Source: JAFAMS01 sp049520515 (GTDB lineage Bacteria; Vulcanimicrobiota; Vulcanimicrobiia; Vulcanimicrobiales; Vulcanimicrobiaceae). Taken from it: a stretch of 64,000 nt of DNA. A program made the position numbers and the translations under genes. The notes under the pieces are model-generated. The model worked only from the letters and a program-made list of their open reading frames with translations. It did not search any database and was not told the DNA's origin. The stretch is from NCBI GenBank assembly GCA_049520515.1, contig JBEKPS010000006.1, forward strand, positions 1 to 64,000, given 5' to 3'. Numbering within the stretch: position 1 is the first letter of the stretch; each line of letters opens with the position of its first letter. Positions 17,703-26,118 of the stretch are shown piece after piece.

Positions 17703-19153
17703 CCGCCGGGGTTTGCGTAGAGCTGCGCGGCGCGTGCGAGCATCGGCATACGGTCTTCTTCTAACACGTAGCCTTCTTTGATCAGGTGATCGAGTGAGGC
17801 GCCGTAGCGCGTGAGAAAGCCGGCGCTGGAAGCGTAACGCTTCGTAAGATCCTCGCCCCAAATCGGCTGCCATTCGCCGAGATTTCCGCACGTGTTGTTG
17901 ATCGTTGACGTAATGACCGGATTCAGCGATACGGGAACCGGTTTGCCGATCGGGCTCTCGACTTCAGGAAAACGTACGCCGCCTTCCGGCTGTGCATCGG
18001 AATCGACGGTCGGAACTTCGAGCGTTGCGCCTTTGAGCGGATTGAAATGTTCGGTATCCGCTGGCGCAGCTCCGAGCTTGAAGAGTGTCGTCGGAGGCAG
18101 CTCGGGCGCGGGACCGACTCCGACGTTTAGGCGATGCGCAAGCTCGAGCACGATCGCGCGCATGTACGGATCGTAGGCAATGGGATTGAGCCACACGGGT
18201 TTTCCGCCATTGCAGCCCATCTTCGTGAAGGCGTTGTCCGACGTCGTGCGATTGCCGGTCGCGTGTGGGCTCGGCCAGTCATAGCGGCGCATGCCCTCGA
18301 GCAGATCCGTCGTGTCCGTCAGGCTCGCGTGCACGCGATAGAAATCGGTGTAGTTCGCGACGTCGATGAAAAACGGATCGGTCTTGGGCCGATGCAAAAG
18401 CTCTTTTGCGTTGAGCACCGTGGGATTGACCGGATCGACGTATGGCTGCTGCGGGGTGTGATGGGCTTTCGCCAGCTGATTGATCGCAAGCCAATTTCCG
18501 GTACCGTCGATCGCGATCGCACCGGCGTAAACAGCCTCGTGATTGTTAGGAGACTCATTGAAGCCTTCGGCGACGAAGGTCTCGACGAACCAGCCACTCT
18601 GCGAGATGCCGACGAGCAACCGCGTGTGATACGTGCCCGCGAGCGCGGCACCGAAATCCCGAACGATCGCTTCACCGACCCCTTGTGCAGTTTTCGGAAC
18701 GCCCACTGCGAGCGGATATTGCCATTCCACGCGCGCGTACGCGATGTGATGTTTGAAAAGAAATCCGTTGCCGAGGCCGTGCGGATACTCCGCCTTCGAC
18801 GGGCTTCCTACAGCCGGAAAGCTGTTGAGGCGTCCGAGTACGAGCGGATTGCCGCGATTCTCAGGCTCGACAACGATGGTGTCGATTGCGCCCGGCCTCG
18901 CAGGCTCGATGATCTCAAACTCAGACGTGTACGCAAACGGATTCTTGCCGAGCCCATCGATCCGTTCGCCCGGAGCAACGACCCCCGAAAGCAGTCCGTA
19001 TTTGCGCACGTACGCAACGCCGTCGAACTCGCCGACCGGAATTGTCTTGGTGACGCGAAGGACCGTCACACCTGAAAGCTGTTGGCTCGAAACCGAGTAC
19101 GGGATTGCCGTAAGGCAAACCATGAACGCAAACAGCAGATAACGGGGAATCAC
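17696..19153 (-). CDS. Secreted alpha/beta-hydrolase domain protein
   Basis: The 485-aa protein starts with a signal peptide (MIPRYLLFAFMVCLTAIPYSVSS). It resembles the alpha/beta-hydrolase family PF20091, in which GISQSGWFVETF carries the nucleophile serine in a GxSxSG elbow. DGTGNWLAINQ and KMGCNGGKPVW are further conserved blocks. The active site would lie outside the cytosol. The substrate is unknown, though an ester is likely. The gene overlaps the upstream permease gene by 4 nt. Confidence 0.75.
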   Translation of the reverse strand: MIPRYLLFAFMVCLTAIPYSVSSQQLSGVTVLRVTKTIPVGEFDGVAYVRKYGLLSGVVAPGERIDGLGKNPFAYTSEFEIIEPARPGAIDTIVVEPENRGNPLVLGRLNSFPAVGSPSKAEYPHGLGNGFLFKHHIAYARVEWQYPLAVGVPKTAQGVGEAIVRDFGAALAGTYHTRLLVGISQSGWFVETFVAEGFNESPNNHEAVYAGAIAIDGTGNWLAINQLAKAHHTPQQPYVDPVNPTVLNAKELLHRPKTDPFFIDVANYTDFYRVHASLTDTTDLLEGMRRYDWPSPHATGNRTTSDNAFTKMGCNGGKPVWLNPIAYDPYMRAIVLELAHRLNVGVGPAPELPPTTLFKLGAAPADTEHFNPLKGATLEVPTVDSDAQPEGGVRFPEVESPIGKPVPVSLNPVITSTINNTCGNLGEWQPIWGEDLTKRYASSAGFLTRYGASLDHLIKEGYVLEEDRMPMLARAAQLYANPGGY

Positions 19154-20322
19154 GTTCGTTCGCGGATCGTCTCGTGGATCTCGATGTCGATTTCGCGTTC
19201 ACCCTTATGCAAGTGGTGTTCGTGTTCGTGCTCGTGCTCGGCTGCGCGTGGACCAAAATCATGGCGCGAGAGCCACGGCCGCACGAAAATTCTCCAGAGA
19301 ACTTTGCCCATCGCGGCTGCGGGAATCCCTAAAATAAGCCCGGGCAAACCGAGGAGCTCGCCTCCGGCGAAGACGCCGAACATGACGGCAATCGGCGAGA
19401 CACCGACGTGTGGCGCCATGATCTTTGGTACGAGCACGTTGTCGGCGACGCGCGCGACGACGAACACGACGATCGTCACCTCCCACACCATCGCAAGGCC
19501 CTGCGGCGCGGCAAGCACCGCGGCAACGACTTGCGCGACGATCATTCCGACGAACGGAACGGCATACGCAATGCCACAGAACACACCGACCAAAAGCGCG
19601 AACTTGTAGCCTAAGACCCACAGAATCAGCCACGTCGAGACGCCGACGATCGCGCACAAGATCGATTGTCCCGCGACGAAGCCACCGAAGATATGCACGA
19701 TCTCATCGAGGACCTGCGCAACCTCGTGCTCGCGCGAATGCGGCACGATCGAAAGCAGCTGTTGCCGAATGCGCTCGCCGCTCGCCAAGAAGAAAATCGA
19801 GAGAATGATCGACGAGAGCAACACGAACATGACGCCGATCGTGCTCACGAGAGCTGGATAAATACCGGCGACTGCGGCGCTTCCCCATTCTGAGATCTTG
19901 GCGTCGATCACGCTGCGAATATCGATCAGACTCGGCGGCAGCATTCCTTTGCCGACGTGGTGCTCCAAATTCGTCTGGAACGTCATCAGCGACTGCTCCG
20001 CGGAGGTCATCTGATCCGGGAGCGCTCCGAGGACAGCCTGCGTTTGCGAAAGCCCGGTTGGAATAACCAAAAGCCCAATGATCGCCGCAAAAGCCATGAT
20101 GACGAGGTAGACGATCGTTATCGCCAGCCCGCGTTTCATCCAGCGTTCGAGAAACTGCGTGACGGGATGGACGCCGAGTGCGATGACGGCCGCGGTCACG
20201 AAGATCTCAACGGTCTTGGGAATTTTCATCGCGAGCACGATTGCAAGAGCGAGCAACAGCAGGCCCCATGCCGTTCCGATGATGCGGCGCAGCGTCCGCG
20301 GATTCAGACCAGTTGCTTGCAC
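19150..20322 (-). CDS. AI-2E family (PerM/UPF0118) membrane transporter
   Basis: This 390-aa polytopic protein has the family layout. Two N-terminal helices (about 15-55) precede a third at 63-90. A soluble segment follows (about 95-150). Five helices come after it, with SIILSIFFLASGERIR and LGIPAAAMGKVLWRIF. Members export or take up autoinducer-2, or act as sodium/proton antiporters; the role here is open. The C-terminal tail is strikingly His/Glu-rich (EHEHEHEHHLHKGE), suggesting metal binding. It overlaps the downstream secreted hydrolase by 4 nt. Confidence 0.88.
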   Translation of the reverse strand: MQATGLNPRTLRRIIGTAWGLLLLALAIVLAMKIPKTVEIFVTAAVIALGVHPVTQFLERWMKRGLAITIVYLVIMAFAAIIGLLVIPTGLSQTQAVLGALPDQMTSAEQSLMTFQTNLEHHVGKGMLPPSLIDIRSVIDAKISEWGSAAVAGIYPALVSTIGVMFVLLSSIILSIFFLASGERIRQQLLSIVPHSREHEVAQVLDEIVHIFGGFVAGQSILCAIVGVSTWLILWVLGYKFALLVGVFCGIAYAVPFVGMIVAQVVAAVLAAPQGLAMVWEVTIVVFVVARVADNVLVPKIMAPHVGVSPIAVMFGVFAGGELLGLPGLILGIPAAAMGKVLWRIFVRPWLSRHDFGPRAAEHEHEHEHHLHKGEREIDIEIHETIRERT

Positions 20323-20768
20323 AGTAGCCTTCGTTCCGTGCGATATCCGCTCGATGTATAAAGATCGAGAGCGGGGACGTTACTCTCCGTCACCATCATC
20401 GCAATCGTAGGGAGGCCGCGCTCCCGCGCAAGGCCCTCGGCTGCGTTCAAGAGTGCCCGCCCGATTCCCCGGCGCTGGACGTCAGGCTCGACGGCCATGT
20501 ACGCGACGAAGGCCTGCGGCGCCATTGAGACTTCGTCGGGAAGTGTGTCCAGGAGCAGCAGAAATCCGACGCGCCGGCCGTCATCGCCGGCAACCAAGAT
20601 CGTGTGCGACTGCGCGAAGATGAAGTCGAGCAGCTTTTCGTACGAGAGCGCGACGAGCGAGTTCATCGCAGCTCGGTACGGCGAAACGCTCGACATCGCG
20701 ACTCGTATCCCCAGATCGCGCACGAAATCGCGATCGGATTCGTCGCCCTCTCGAACGCGCAGGCTCAG
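20304..20768 (-). CDS. GNAT acetyltransferase with probable CTG start
   Basis: The GNAT fold is clear: the acetyl-CoA pyrophosphate loop EPDVQRRGIGRALLNAAE and the C-terminal VTESNVPALDLYTSSGY. The first usable ATG/GTG/TTG (GTG 20723) would delete the first strand. The in-frame upstream sequence LSLRVREGDESDRDFVRDLG is a typical GNAT N-terminus. It begins at CTG 20768, which overlaps the hisC stop as CTGA and has GGAAG five nt upstream (20775-20779). That gives 154 aa. It is the last gene of the pyr-hisC operon. The acceptor substrate is unknown. The 3' end overlaps the divergently read AI-2E gene start (same strand) by 19 bp. Confidence 0.8.
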   Translation of the reverse strand: MSLRVREGDESDRDFVRDLGIRVAMSSVSPYRAAMNSLVALSYEKLLDFIFAQSHTILVAGDDGRRVGFLLLLDTLPDEVSMAPQAFVAYMAVEPDVQRRGIGRALLNAAEGLARERGLPTIAMMVTESNVPALDLYTSSGYRTERRLLCKQLV

Positions 20769-21883
20769 GACGACTTCCAGGTGGGCAGCAGCTTCTCGAA
20801 GGCGGCGAGCACGGCGTCGTTCTCCTCCGGCGTGCCGACGGTGATGCGCAGGAAGCCGGGCAACCGCAACGCGTCGCCGGAGCGCACGGCGATTCCGAGC
20901 TTGAGCAGATCGACGTATGCCTGATTGGCGCCGATCGGAACCTGGACGGCAATGAAATTCGCGGCGCTGGGATAGACGAAAAGGCCGAGCCGCTTGAACT
21001 CGCGCTCGAGCCGTTCGCGCTGTTCGGCGTTGACCTTGACGCTGCGGGCGACGAACGCGTCGTCGTCGAGCGCAGCCAGGGCCGCGACGAGCGATGCGCG
21101 GGTCACATTGAACGGCAATCGTACTTGCTGCATGTAGCCGATGACGTCGGCCTGGCCGATGACGTAGCCGATCCGCAGCGCCGCGAGGCCGTACGCCTTC
21201 GACATCGTGCGGTAGACGAGCGTATTCGGCCGGCGCATCGCAAGCGCGACGCCGTCGACACCGTTCGGCATAAATTCACGGTAAGCTTGATCGAACGAGA
21301 GCAGCACGCCCGAGGGAAGCCGCGAGAGAAACTTGTCCATCGCCTGCGGCGCGATCGACGTTGCGGTCGGATTGTTCGGATCGCAGATCAGCACGAGTTT
21401 GGTGTTCGAATCGATCGCATCGGCCATCGCCTCGAGGTCGTGCACACCATCTTTGAGCGGAACTTGGATCGATTCGGCTTCGCGCAGCTGCGCGTTCTGC
21501 GGAAAGAGCGAGAACGTCGGCGCAGCCATGATGACGCGCTCGCCGCGATCCACGAACGTTTCGAACATCAACTCCAAGAGCTCGTTGCTGCCGTGCCCGA
21601 CGGTCACGTTCTCGACACCAACGCCAAGTTTGTGCGCCAGCTTCTCGCGCAGCTCTTGATATTGATTGTCGACGTAGATGTTCAGGTCGCTGATATTCTT
21701 GAGCGCATCGAGCGCCAAGGGCGACGTCCCGAGCGGATTCTCGTTTGAAGAGAGCTTGATGATCCGCTCGATGCCGTATTCACGTCGCGCTTGCTCGAGC
21801 GTCGTGCCGGGACGATACGATTGCCCGTCACGCACGGCGCGACGCACGATCGCAGCGGCGGGGGACGCGAGTTGCTCTTTCAT
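20765..21883 (-). CDS. hisC: Histidinol-phosphate aminotransferase
   Basis: This 372-aa PLP enzyme of fold type I converts imidazole acetol-phosphate to histidinol-phosphate. Landmarks are KLSSNENPLGTSP, VGHGSNELLELMF, ICDPNNPTATSI, and YRTMSKAYGLAALRIGY with the PLP lysine. ATG 21883 overlaps the pyrE stop as ATGA, which sets the start. No other his gene is present. Because it sits in a pyrimidine operon it may serve as a broad-specificity aromatic or histidinol-phosphate aminotransferase. Confidence 0.92.
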   Translation of the reverse strand: MKEQLASPAAAIVRRAVRDGQSYRPGTTLEQARREYGIERIIKLSSNENPLGTSPLALDALKNISDLNIYVDNQYQELREKLAHKLGVGVENVTVGHGSNELLELMFETFVDRGERVIMAAPTFSLFPQNAQLREAESIQVPLKDGVHDLEAMADAIDSNTKLVLICDPNNPTATSIAPQAMDKFLSRLPSGVLLSFDQAYREFMPNGVDGVALAMRRPNTLVYRTMSKAYGLAALRIGYVIGQADVIGYMQQVRLPFNVTRASLVAALAALDDDAFVARSVKVNAEQRERLEREFKRLGLFVYPSAANFIAVQVPIGANQAYVDLLKLGIAVRSGDALRLPGFLRITVGTPEENDAVLAAFEKLLPTWKSS

Positions 21884-22467
21884 GACGCCAAGAACCGCGA
21901 GCCCGGCTCGTCGATCGGCTCGCCGGCTTTGCATTTCGGACATTCCTCGGGCGCGAACGATGCAATCGGCAGATCGACGAGCGCGACGGTCGGCAAACCA
22001 AATTCGACCGGCTCGCGCCGGACGATCACGCCGAGCCCAACTGCGGCGGCTCCTAATGTGCGAACGATATCGAGGACTTCTTTAACGGAGAGTCCCGTCG
22101 TCACGACGTCTTCGACCACGAAGGCACGATCTTGCGGCCCAAGCGTGAAGCCGCGCCGCAGCGTCGGAACGCCGCCTTCTTTCTCGACGAAGATCGCGCG
22201 TACGCCGAGCTGACGCGCGACCTCGTAGCCGAGCACGATTCCGCCGACTGCCGCGCTCACGACGACGTTCGGCCGCGCTGATTGTGGTAGCCGTGCGATC
22301 ATCTCCGTGGCAATGCGCTCCACGAGCTTCGGATGTTCAAGAATGCGGAACTTTTGAATGAATTGCGCGCTGTGCCGTCCGGATGAAAGTTTGAAGTGCC
22401 CGTTCAGCAGCGCACCGTTTTCTTCGAGCGCGCGAGGTAGATCGAAGAGATCGAAGGTCGCAGTCAT
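21880..22467 (-). CDS. pyrE: Orotate phosphoribosyltransferase
   Basis: The 195-aa enzyme adds PRPP to orotate to give OMP. The PRPP-binding loop is VVEDVVTTGLSVKEVLDIVR. HFKLSSGRHSAQFIQKF is the N-terminal signature and VEKEGGVPTLRRGF the flexible catalytic loop. ATG 22467 overlaps the pyrF stop by 4 nt. A C-terminal CPKCKAGEPIDEPGSRFL tail, with a possible CxxC, resembles the TIGR01367-type OPRTase of thermophiles and deep-branching bacteria. Genes run pyrK-pyrD-pyrF-pyrE-hisC. Confidence 0.94.
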   Translation of the reverse strand: MTATFDLFDLPRALEENGALLNGHFKLSSGRHSAQFIQKFRILEHPKLVERIATEMIARLPQSARPNVVVSAAVGGIVLGYEVARQLGVRAIFVEKEGGVPTLRRGFTLGPQDRAFVVEDVVTTGLSVKEVLDIVRTLGAAAVGLGVIVRREPVEFGLPTVALVDLPIASFAPEECPKCKAGEPIDEPGSRFLAS

Positions 22468-23177
22468 GCCGGCACGAGCTCCGAGAGAATTGCCTGCGCT
22501 GCGGCGCGCATGTCTTTGGCTTCCAGAATCGGACGGCCGACGACGATGTAATCGCTGCCGGCCTCGCGTGCATCGCTCGGTGTCGTGACACGCTTCTGAT
22601 CGCCGGGGGATGTCCCGCTCGGACGAATGCCTGGCGTGATCGTCTTGAACTCTGTGCCGAAGAAGTTTTTGAGATCGCGCACTTCTTGCGCGCTGCAGAC
22701 AACGCCCGTGCAGCGCGCATCGCGGGCCAGAGCCGCAAGACGGATCGCGTTCTCGCCCGGACCTCCGGTGAGGCCCAGCTCCCGAAGATCCTCGGGAGCG
22801 ATGCTGGTGAGGATCGTAACCGCAAATATCTCCGGCGGATCGATGCCGAGCTCGAGCGCGCGTTCTTCGGCTGCCTCGACCGCCGCAATCATCATCTCGC
22901 TCCCACCTTGCGCATGGACGTTGATGATGCGAACTCCCGGCTGCACGAGCGCACGAATTCCGGCCGCAACCGTGCGTGGAATATCGTGCAACTTGAGGTC
23001 GAGGAAATACGTGGCGTTCCGGCGCTGCAGCTCGGCGCGAATCTCGTTCCCGTATCCGTAATAGGTTTCCATCCCGACCTTGTAGATCAACGGCAAGCCG
23101 TCGAGCTGGTCGAGAACACCCTTCGCGGATTCGAACGTCGGCGTGTCGAGCGCGACTATCAACTCGGGCGGCCTCAC
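22464..23177 (-). CDS. pyrF: Orotidine-5'-phosphate decarboxylase
   Basis: This 237-aa TIM-barrel enzyme makes UMP from OMP. The N-terminus LIVALDTPTFESA and the catalytic FLDLKLHDIPRTV (Lys-Asp-Lys-His array) are diagnostic. The C-terminal phosphate-binding region is YIVVGRPILEAKD. It overlaps pyrD and pyrE by 4 nt each. Confidence 0.95.
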   Translation of the reverse strand: MRPPELIVALDTPTFESAKGVLDQLDGLPLIYKVGMETYYGYGNEIRAELQRRNATYFLDLKLHDIPRTVAAGIRALVQPGVRIINVHAQGGSEMMIAAVEAAEERALELGIDPPEIFAVTILTSIAPEDLRELGLTGGPGENAIRLAALARDARCTGVVCSAQEVRDLKNFFGTEFKTITPGIRPSGTSPGDQKRVTTPSDAREAGSDYIVVGRPILEAKDMRAAAQAILSELVPA

Positions 23178-24115
23178 CCAGCATCTCCTTCGTATTCATC
23201 AGCGTTTCGAAAACCGAGGTTGGCTTTGCCGACGATCTCGCTGAGCGCAGTGAGCTCGCGTTCTCGTAGATAATCTTCAAGCTCCGCGACGATCCGTGAG
23301 GGAATCCGCGGATCCGTAAAGTTCGCGGTGCCGATCGAGATCGCCGAGGCTCCGGCCAGAAAGAACTCGAGTGCGTCGCGCGTCGTCTCGATCCCGCCTT
23401 GGCCGACGATCGGGATGCGTACGGCGCGAGCGACCTCGTAAACGGCGAGCACCGCGATCGGACGAATCGCCGGCCCCGAAAGTCCGCCGGTTACGTTACC
23501 GAGCCGCGGCGTCCAGCGATCGACGTCGATCGCCATCCCACGCACGGTGTTGATCACGGCAAGGGCGTCGGCGCCGGCAGCTTCGGCTTCGCGCGCGATC
23601 GATGCAATATCGGTGACGTTCGGCGAGAGCTTGACGATCAGTGGCTTGCGAACGACCTTGCGAACGGCTTTGACGACCTGCGCGGTCAGATTCGGATTGC
23701 ACGCGAACGTCTCGCCTTCAGAGGCGACGTTCGGACACGAAATGTTGACCTCGAGCGCGTCGATCTCGTCGCGCGCGGTTAGGCGCTCGGCGACTTCGAC
23801 GTAATCCTCGACCGAGAATCCGGCCACGCTTCCGATGACCGCGCAGGGGCGATCGGCAAATTTGCGGACCTCGTGCTCGAGATAGTAATCGAGTCCCGGA
23901 TTCTGCAGGCCGATCGCGTTGAGCATGCCGCTCGGCGTCGGAACGAGGCGCGGCCCGACGTTACCGAGTCGCGGCTGACGCGTGACGCTCTTGAGCACGA
24001 CCGCGCCGATGCGCCCGAGATCGATGAAAGGCGAGTACTCTTCGCCCGAACCGTAGCAGCCGCTGCCCATCAAGGTCGGATACGAGAGCTCCAGCGCCCC
24101 AATCTTGATCGCCAT
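23174..24115 (-). CDS. pyrD: Dihydroorotate dehydrogenase, class 1B catalytic subunit
   Basis: The 313-aa FMN enzyme oxidises dihydroorotate. LEVNISCPNVASEG carries the class 1 active-site cysteine, as in type 1 enzymes. PLIVKLSPNVTDI, GGLSGPAIRPIAV and IPIVGQGGIETTRDALEF are FMN-binding. The neighbouring pyrK shows it is the 1B, NAD-dependent form. ATG 24115 begins MAIKIGALEL. It lies 17 nt downstream of pyrK. Confidence 0.95.
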   Translation of the reverse strand: MAIKIGALELSYPTLMGSGCYGSGEEYSPFIDLGRIGAVVLKSVTRQPRLGNVGPRLVPTPSGMLNAIGLQNPGLDYYLEHEVRKFADRPCAVIGSVAGFSVEDYVEVAERLTARDEIDALEVNISCPNVASEGETFACNPNLTAQVVKAVRKVVRKPLIVKLSPNVTDIASIAREAEAAGADALAVINTVRGMAIDVDRWTPRLGNVTGGLSGPAIRPIAVLAVYEVARAVRIPIVGQGGIETTRDALEFFLAGASAISIGTANFTDPRIPSRIVAELEDYLRERELTALSEIVGKANLGFRNADEYEGDAG

Positions 24116-24132
24116 GCGCACCTTCGCGCGTT

Positions 24133-24963
24133 CTACGACCATCGCAGCTCCGAAGCCCAGAACACCGGGCCTTCTTTGCACACGCGCGCGTTCACGTACG
24201 CACGTGGCTCGTGGACGCTCGGTGGCGGAAAGTGCGGCGCTTGCGCGCTCGCGCGATCGAGGGGAACGACGCAACCCCAACAGGCACCGACGCCGCAGCC
24301 GAATGTTTCTTCGAGTGAGAGCTGCGCCGGGATGTTGCGCTCGGTCGCGAGCGCGGCGACCGCGCGCAGCATCGGCGATGGACCGCATGCCAGCAGCAGC
24401 TCAGGCGTTGCGTTGCGGACGAGATCGGTCACGAAGCCATGATGTCCGAGACTTCCATCGTCGGTGGCGACAACGACTTCGCAGCCGGCACGTTCGAAGA
24501 GTTCGACGTCGACGAGCGCTTGCGCGGTACGCGCACCGTAATAGAGCGTCGTTTGCGCCGACTGCGCGACGCAACGCTCGGCGGCCAGTAGCACCGAGGC
24601 AAGTCCGACGCCGCCCGCGACGATCCCCACGCTACGCGGAATGCGATCGAGAGAGAATCCGTTGCCGAGCGGTCCGAGCAGATCGAGCGGATCGCCGACG
24701 GCGAGCGATGCCAATTCTTTGGTGCGCGGCCCTGCGACAACGATCATGACGCTCGTATGCTGGTCGCGGACTTCATAGATTCCAAGCGCCGTCGCAGGCA
24801 TTGCACCCCGAGGCGGAATGGCCATTGCGAATTGCCCGGGTCGCACTTCCGCACTGAGTGCCGGAGCGTACAAACTGAGGATAACGATTCCAGGATGTGG
24901 CTCACGGCGTTCGGCGACAACAGCACTGTGAACGCGAGGAACGGGCGCCGTGTCTGGCGTCAC
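24133..24963 (-). CDS. pyrK: Dihydroorotate dehydrogenase electron-transfer subunit
   Basis: The 276-aa FAD/[2Fe-2S] subunit passes electrons from PyrD to NAD. The ferredoxin-reductase-like N-terminus (RPGQFAMAIPP, then VAGGVGLASVLLAAE) binds FAD and NAD. The cluster ligands are visible in FGCGVGACWGCVVP, plus a last Cys in NARVCKEGPVF. It is the first gene of the operon, starting at GTG 24963 about 150 bp from the divergent small gene at 25111. No confident promoter or attenuator could be read upstream. Confidence 0.93.
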   Translation of the reverse strand: MTPDTAPVPRVHSAVVAERREPHPGIVILSLYAPALSAEVRPGQFAMAIPPRGAMPATALGIYEVRDQHTSVMIVVAGPRTKELASLAVGDPLDLLGPLGNGFSLDRIPRSVGIVAGGVGLASVLLAAERCVAQSAQTTLYYGARTAQALVDVELFERAGCEVVVATDDGSLGHHGFVTDLVRNATPELLLACGPSPMLRAVAALATERNIPAQLSLEETFGCGVGACWGCVVPLDRASAQAPHFPPPSVHEPRAYVNARVCKEGPVFWASELRWS

Positions 24964-25036
24964 AAGAAAGTCTCTTCGTCCGACCTTAGTGCCACCCCCC
25001 TGTCACAATCTTTACTCGATGTTCTAACTAGCACAC

Positions 25037-25066
25037 TTTCACTAAGTGAAACGCTTTCGGTACACT
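25037..25066 (+). promoter_or_regulatory. Promoter with palindromic operator before the 46-aa gene
   Basis: A perfect palindrome, TTTCACTAAGTGAAA (25037-25051, 7-bp arms), overlaps a -35-like TTCACT (25038-25043). A TACACT -10 (25061-25066) follows after a 17-bp spacer. The palindrome is well placed for a repressor to block polymerase. It lies between divergent pyrK and the small gene. Confidence 0.5.
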
Positions 25067-25110
25067 TACGTTATTAGGGTAAGGGAACCCCGACGAAAGG
25101 AGGATCCCCA

Positions 25111-25251
25111 ATGGCTGGTCTTGTGGTCTTTAAAACCCTAGCCGACGCGCTAAGAGCGGGCTACCAGGTTTATGACCGGACGCCTGAGGGCTATCTCGTT
25201 CGCACGAGAACGCAATCCGGATGGGCGATGGCGCTCGTAACCTGTAAATAG
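25111..25251 (+). CDS. 46-aa protein of unknown function, monocistronic
   Basis: An ATG at 25111 preceded by AAAGGAGGAT (25096-25105), the strongest ribosome-binding site in the window, opens 46 codons ending in TAG. The peptide begins MAGLVVFKTLADALRAG and continues with YQVYDRTPEGYLVRTRT and GWAMALVTCK: an amphipathic helix, then two short strands. It has no signal or transmembrane segment. It has its own promoter with a palindromic operator and a strong intrinsic terminator at 25284-25320, so it is a free-standing transcription unit. I do not recognise a family. The strong expression signals suggest an abundant small cytosolic protein. Confidence 0.75.
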   Translation: MAGLVVFKTLADALRAGYQVYDRTPEGYLVRTRTQSGWAMALVTCK

Positions 25252-25283
25252 CCGTCTTCATTTAAACCCTCTCATTCATCTTT

Positions 25284-25320
25284 AAAGAACAGAGCTGCCT
25301 CAGCAGCTCTGTTCTTTTTT
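25284..25320 (+). terminator. Strong intrinsic terminator
   Basis: Arms AAAGAACAGAGCTGC and GCAGCTCTGTTCTTT close a four-base loop (CTCA), followed by a T run. It ends the 46-aa gene transcript. Confidence 0.9.
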
Positions 25321-25328
25321 ATACACTC

Positions 25329-25357
25329 TTGCTGCCGGATGTACGGCGGATTAGAGT
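25329..25357 (+). promoter_or_regulatory. Possible promoter of the two-component operon
   Basis: TTGCTG (25329-25334), a 17-bp spacer and TAGAGT (25352-25357) lie 60 bp before the response-regulator start, just after the preceding terminator. Confidence 0.35.
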
Positions 25358-25416
25358 TAGGGCGCCAGGTTGGGGTGGCTACGCGGGCTGGGTAGAACTG
25401 CCGTCGAAAGGTAGCT

Positions 25417-26106
25417 ATGGTGAGTGAGATTGCGACCGAGCGCAAATTCAAGATCCTCGTCGTCGAAGACGATGCGGCGATCTTGCGCGTCCTGCAGCTC
25501 GAGTTGGAACACGAAGGCTACGAGGTCGAGGTCGCGCGCGACGGATTAGCCGGTCTGGAAAAAGCGCTCAAGGAGCCCGATCTCGTCATTCTCGACTTGA
25601 TGCTCCCGAAAATGGACGGGCTGGAAGTCTGTTCGCGCCTGCGTTCCAAGAGTGCCGTGCCGATCATCATGCTGACGGCCAAAGACCGCATCCCGGATCG
25701 AGTCGCGGGATTGGATACCGGCGCCGACGACTATCTGACGAAACCGTTTTCGATCGACGAACTGCTCGCGCGCATCCGTGCGCGCCTGCGTGAAAAGCAC
25801 CCGACGTCGAACGTGCTCGAAGCCGCCGATCTCCTGATGGATCGCGACCGGCACGAAGTAACACGCGCTGGCAAGTCGATTCAGCTGACGGCAAAAGAGT
25901 ATGCGCTGCTCGAGTATCTGCTGCTGCACCGCAACAAGGTGCACACCCGCGACGAGCTCTTCAACGGTGTTTGGGGCAGTGATTTTCTCGGCGACTCCAA
26001 CTTGATCGACGTCTACATCCGCTATCTGCGCGGCAAGATCGACGAAGGCTACGAGCCCAAGCTGATTCAGACCGTGCGCGGAGTGGGGTACGCTCTTAAA
26101 ATTTAG
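25417..26106 (+). CDS. OmpR/PhoB-family response regulator
   Basis: The protein is 229 aa. The receiver domain (about 10-125) has the acidic pair VVEDD, the phospho-acceptor in LVILDLMLPKMDG, the switch Thr in IIMLTAK and Lys in YLTKPFS. The DNA-binding winged helix (about 135-229) ends with LIQTVRGVGYAL. It is followed after 12 nt by its histidine kinase. The signal is unknown. Confidence 0.95.
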   Translation: MVSEIATERKFKILVVEDDAAILRVLQLELEHEGYEVEVARDGLAGLEKALKEPDLVILDLMLPKMDGLEVCSRLRSKSAVPIIMLTAKDRIPDRVAGLDTGADDYLTKPFSIDELLARIRARLREKHPTSNVLEAADLLMDRDRHEVTRAGKSIQLTAKEYALLEYLLLHRNKVHTRDELFNGVWGSDFLGDSNLIDVYIRYLRGKIDEGYEPKLIQTVRGVGYALKI

Positions 26107-26118
26107 ATCGCCGTCTGC

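Noticed and set aside
24964..25036. Possible pyrimidine attenuator or PyrR site before pyrK
   Set aside because: No convincing hairpin-plus-T-run or PyrR-binding sequence could be read in the short leader.
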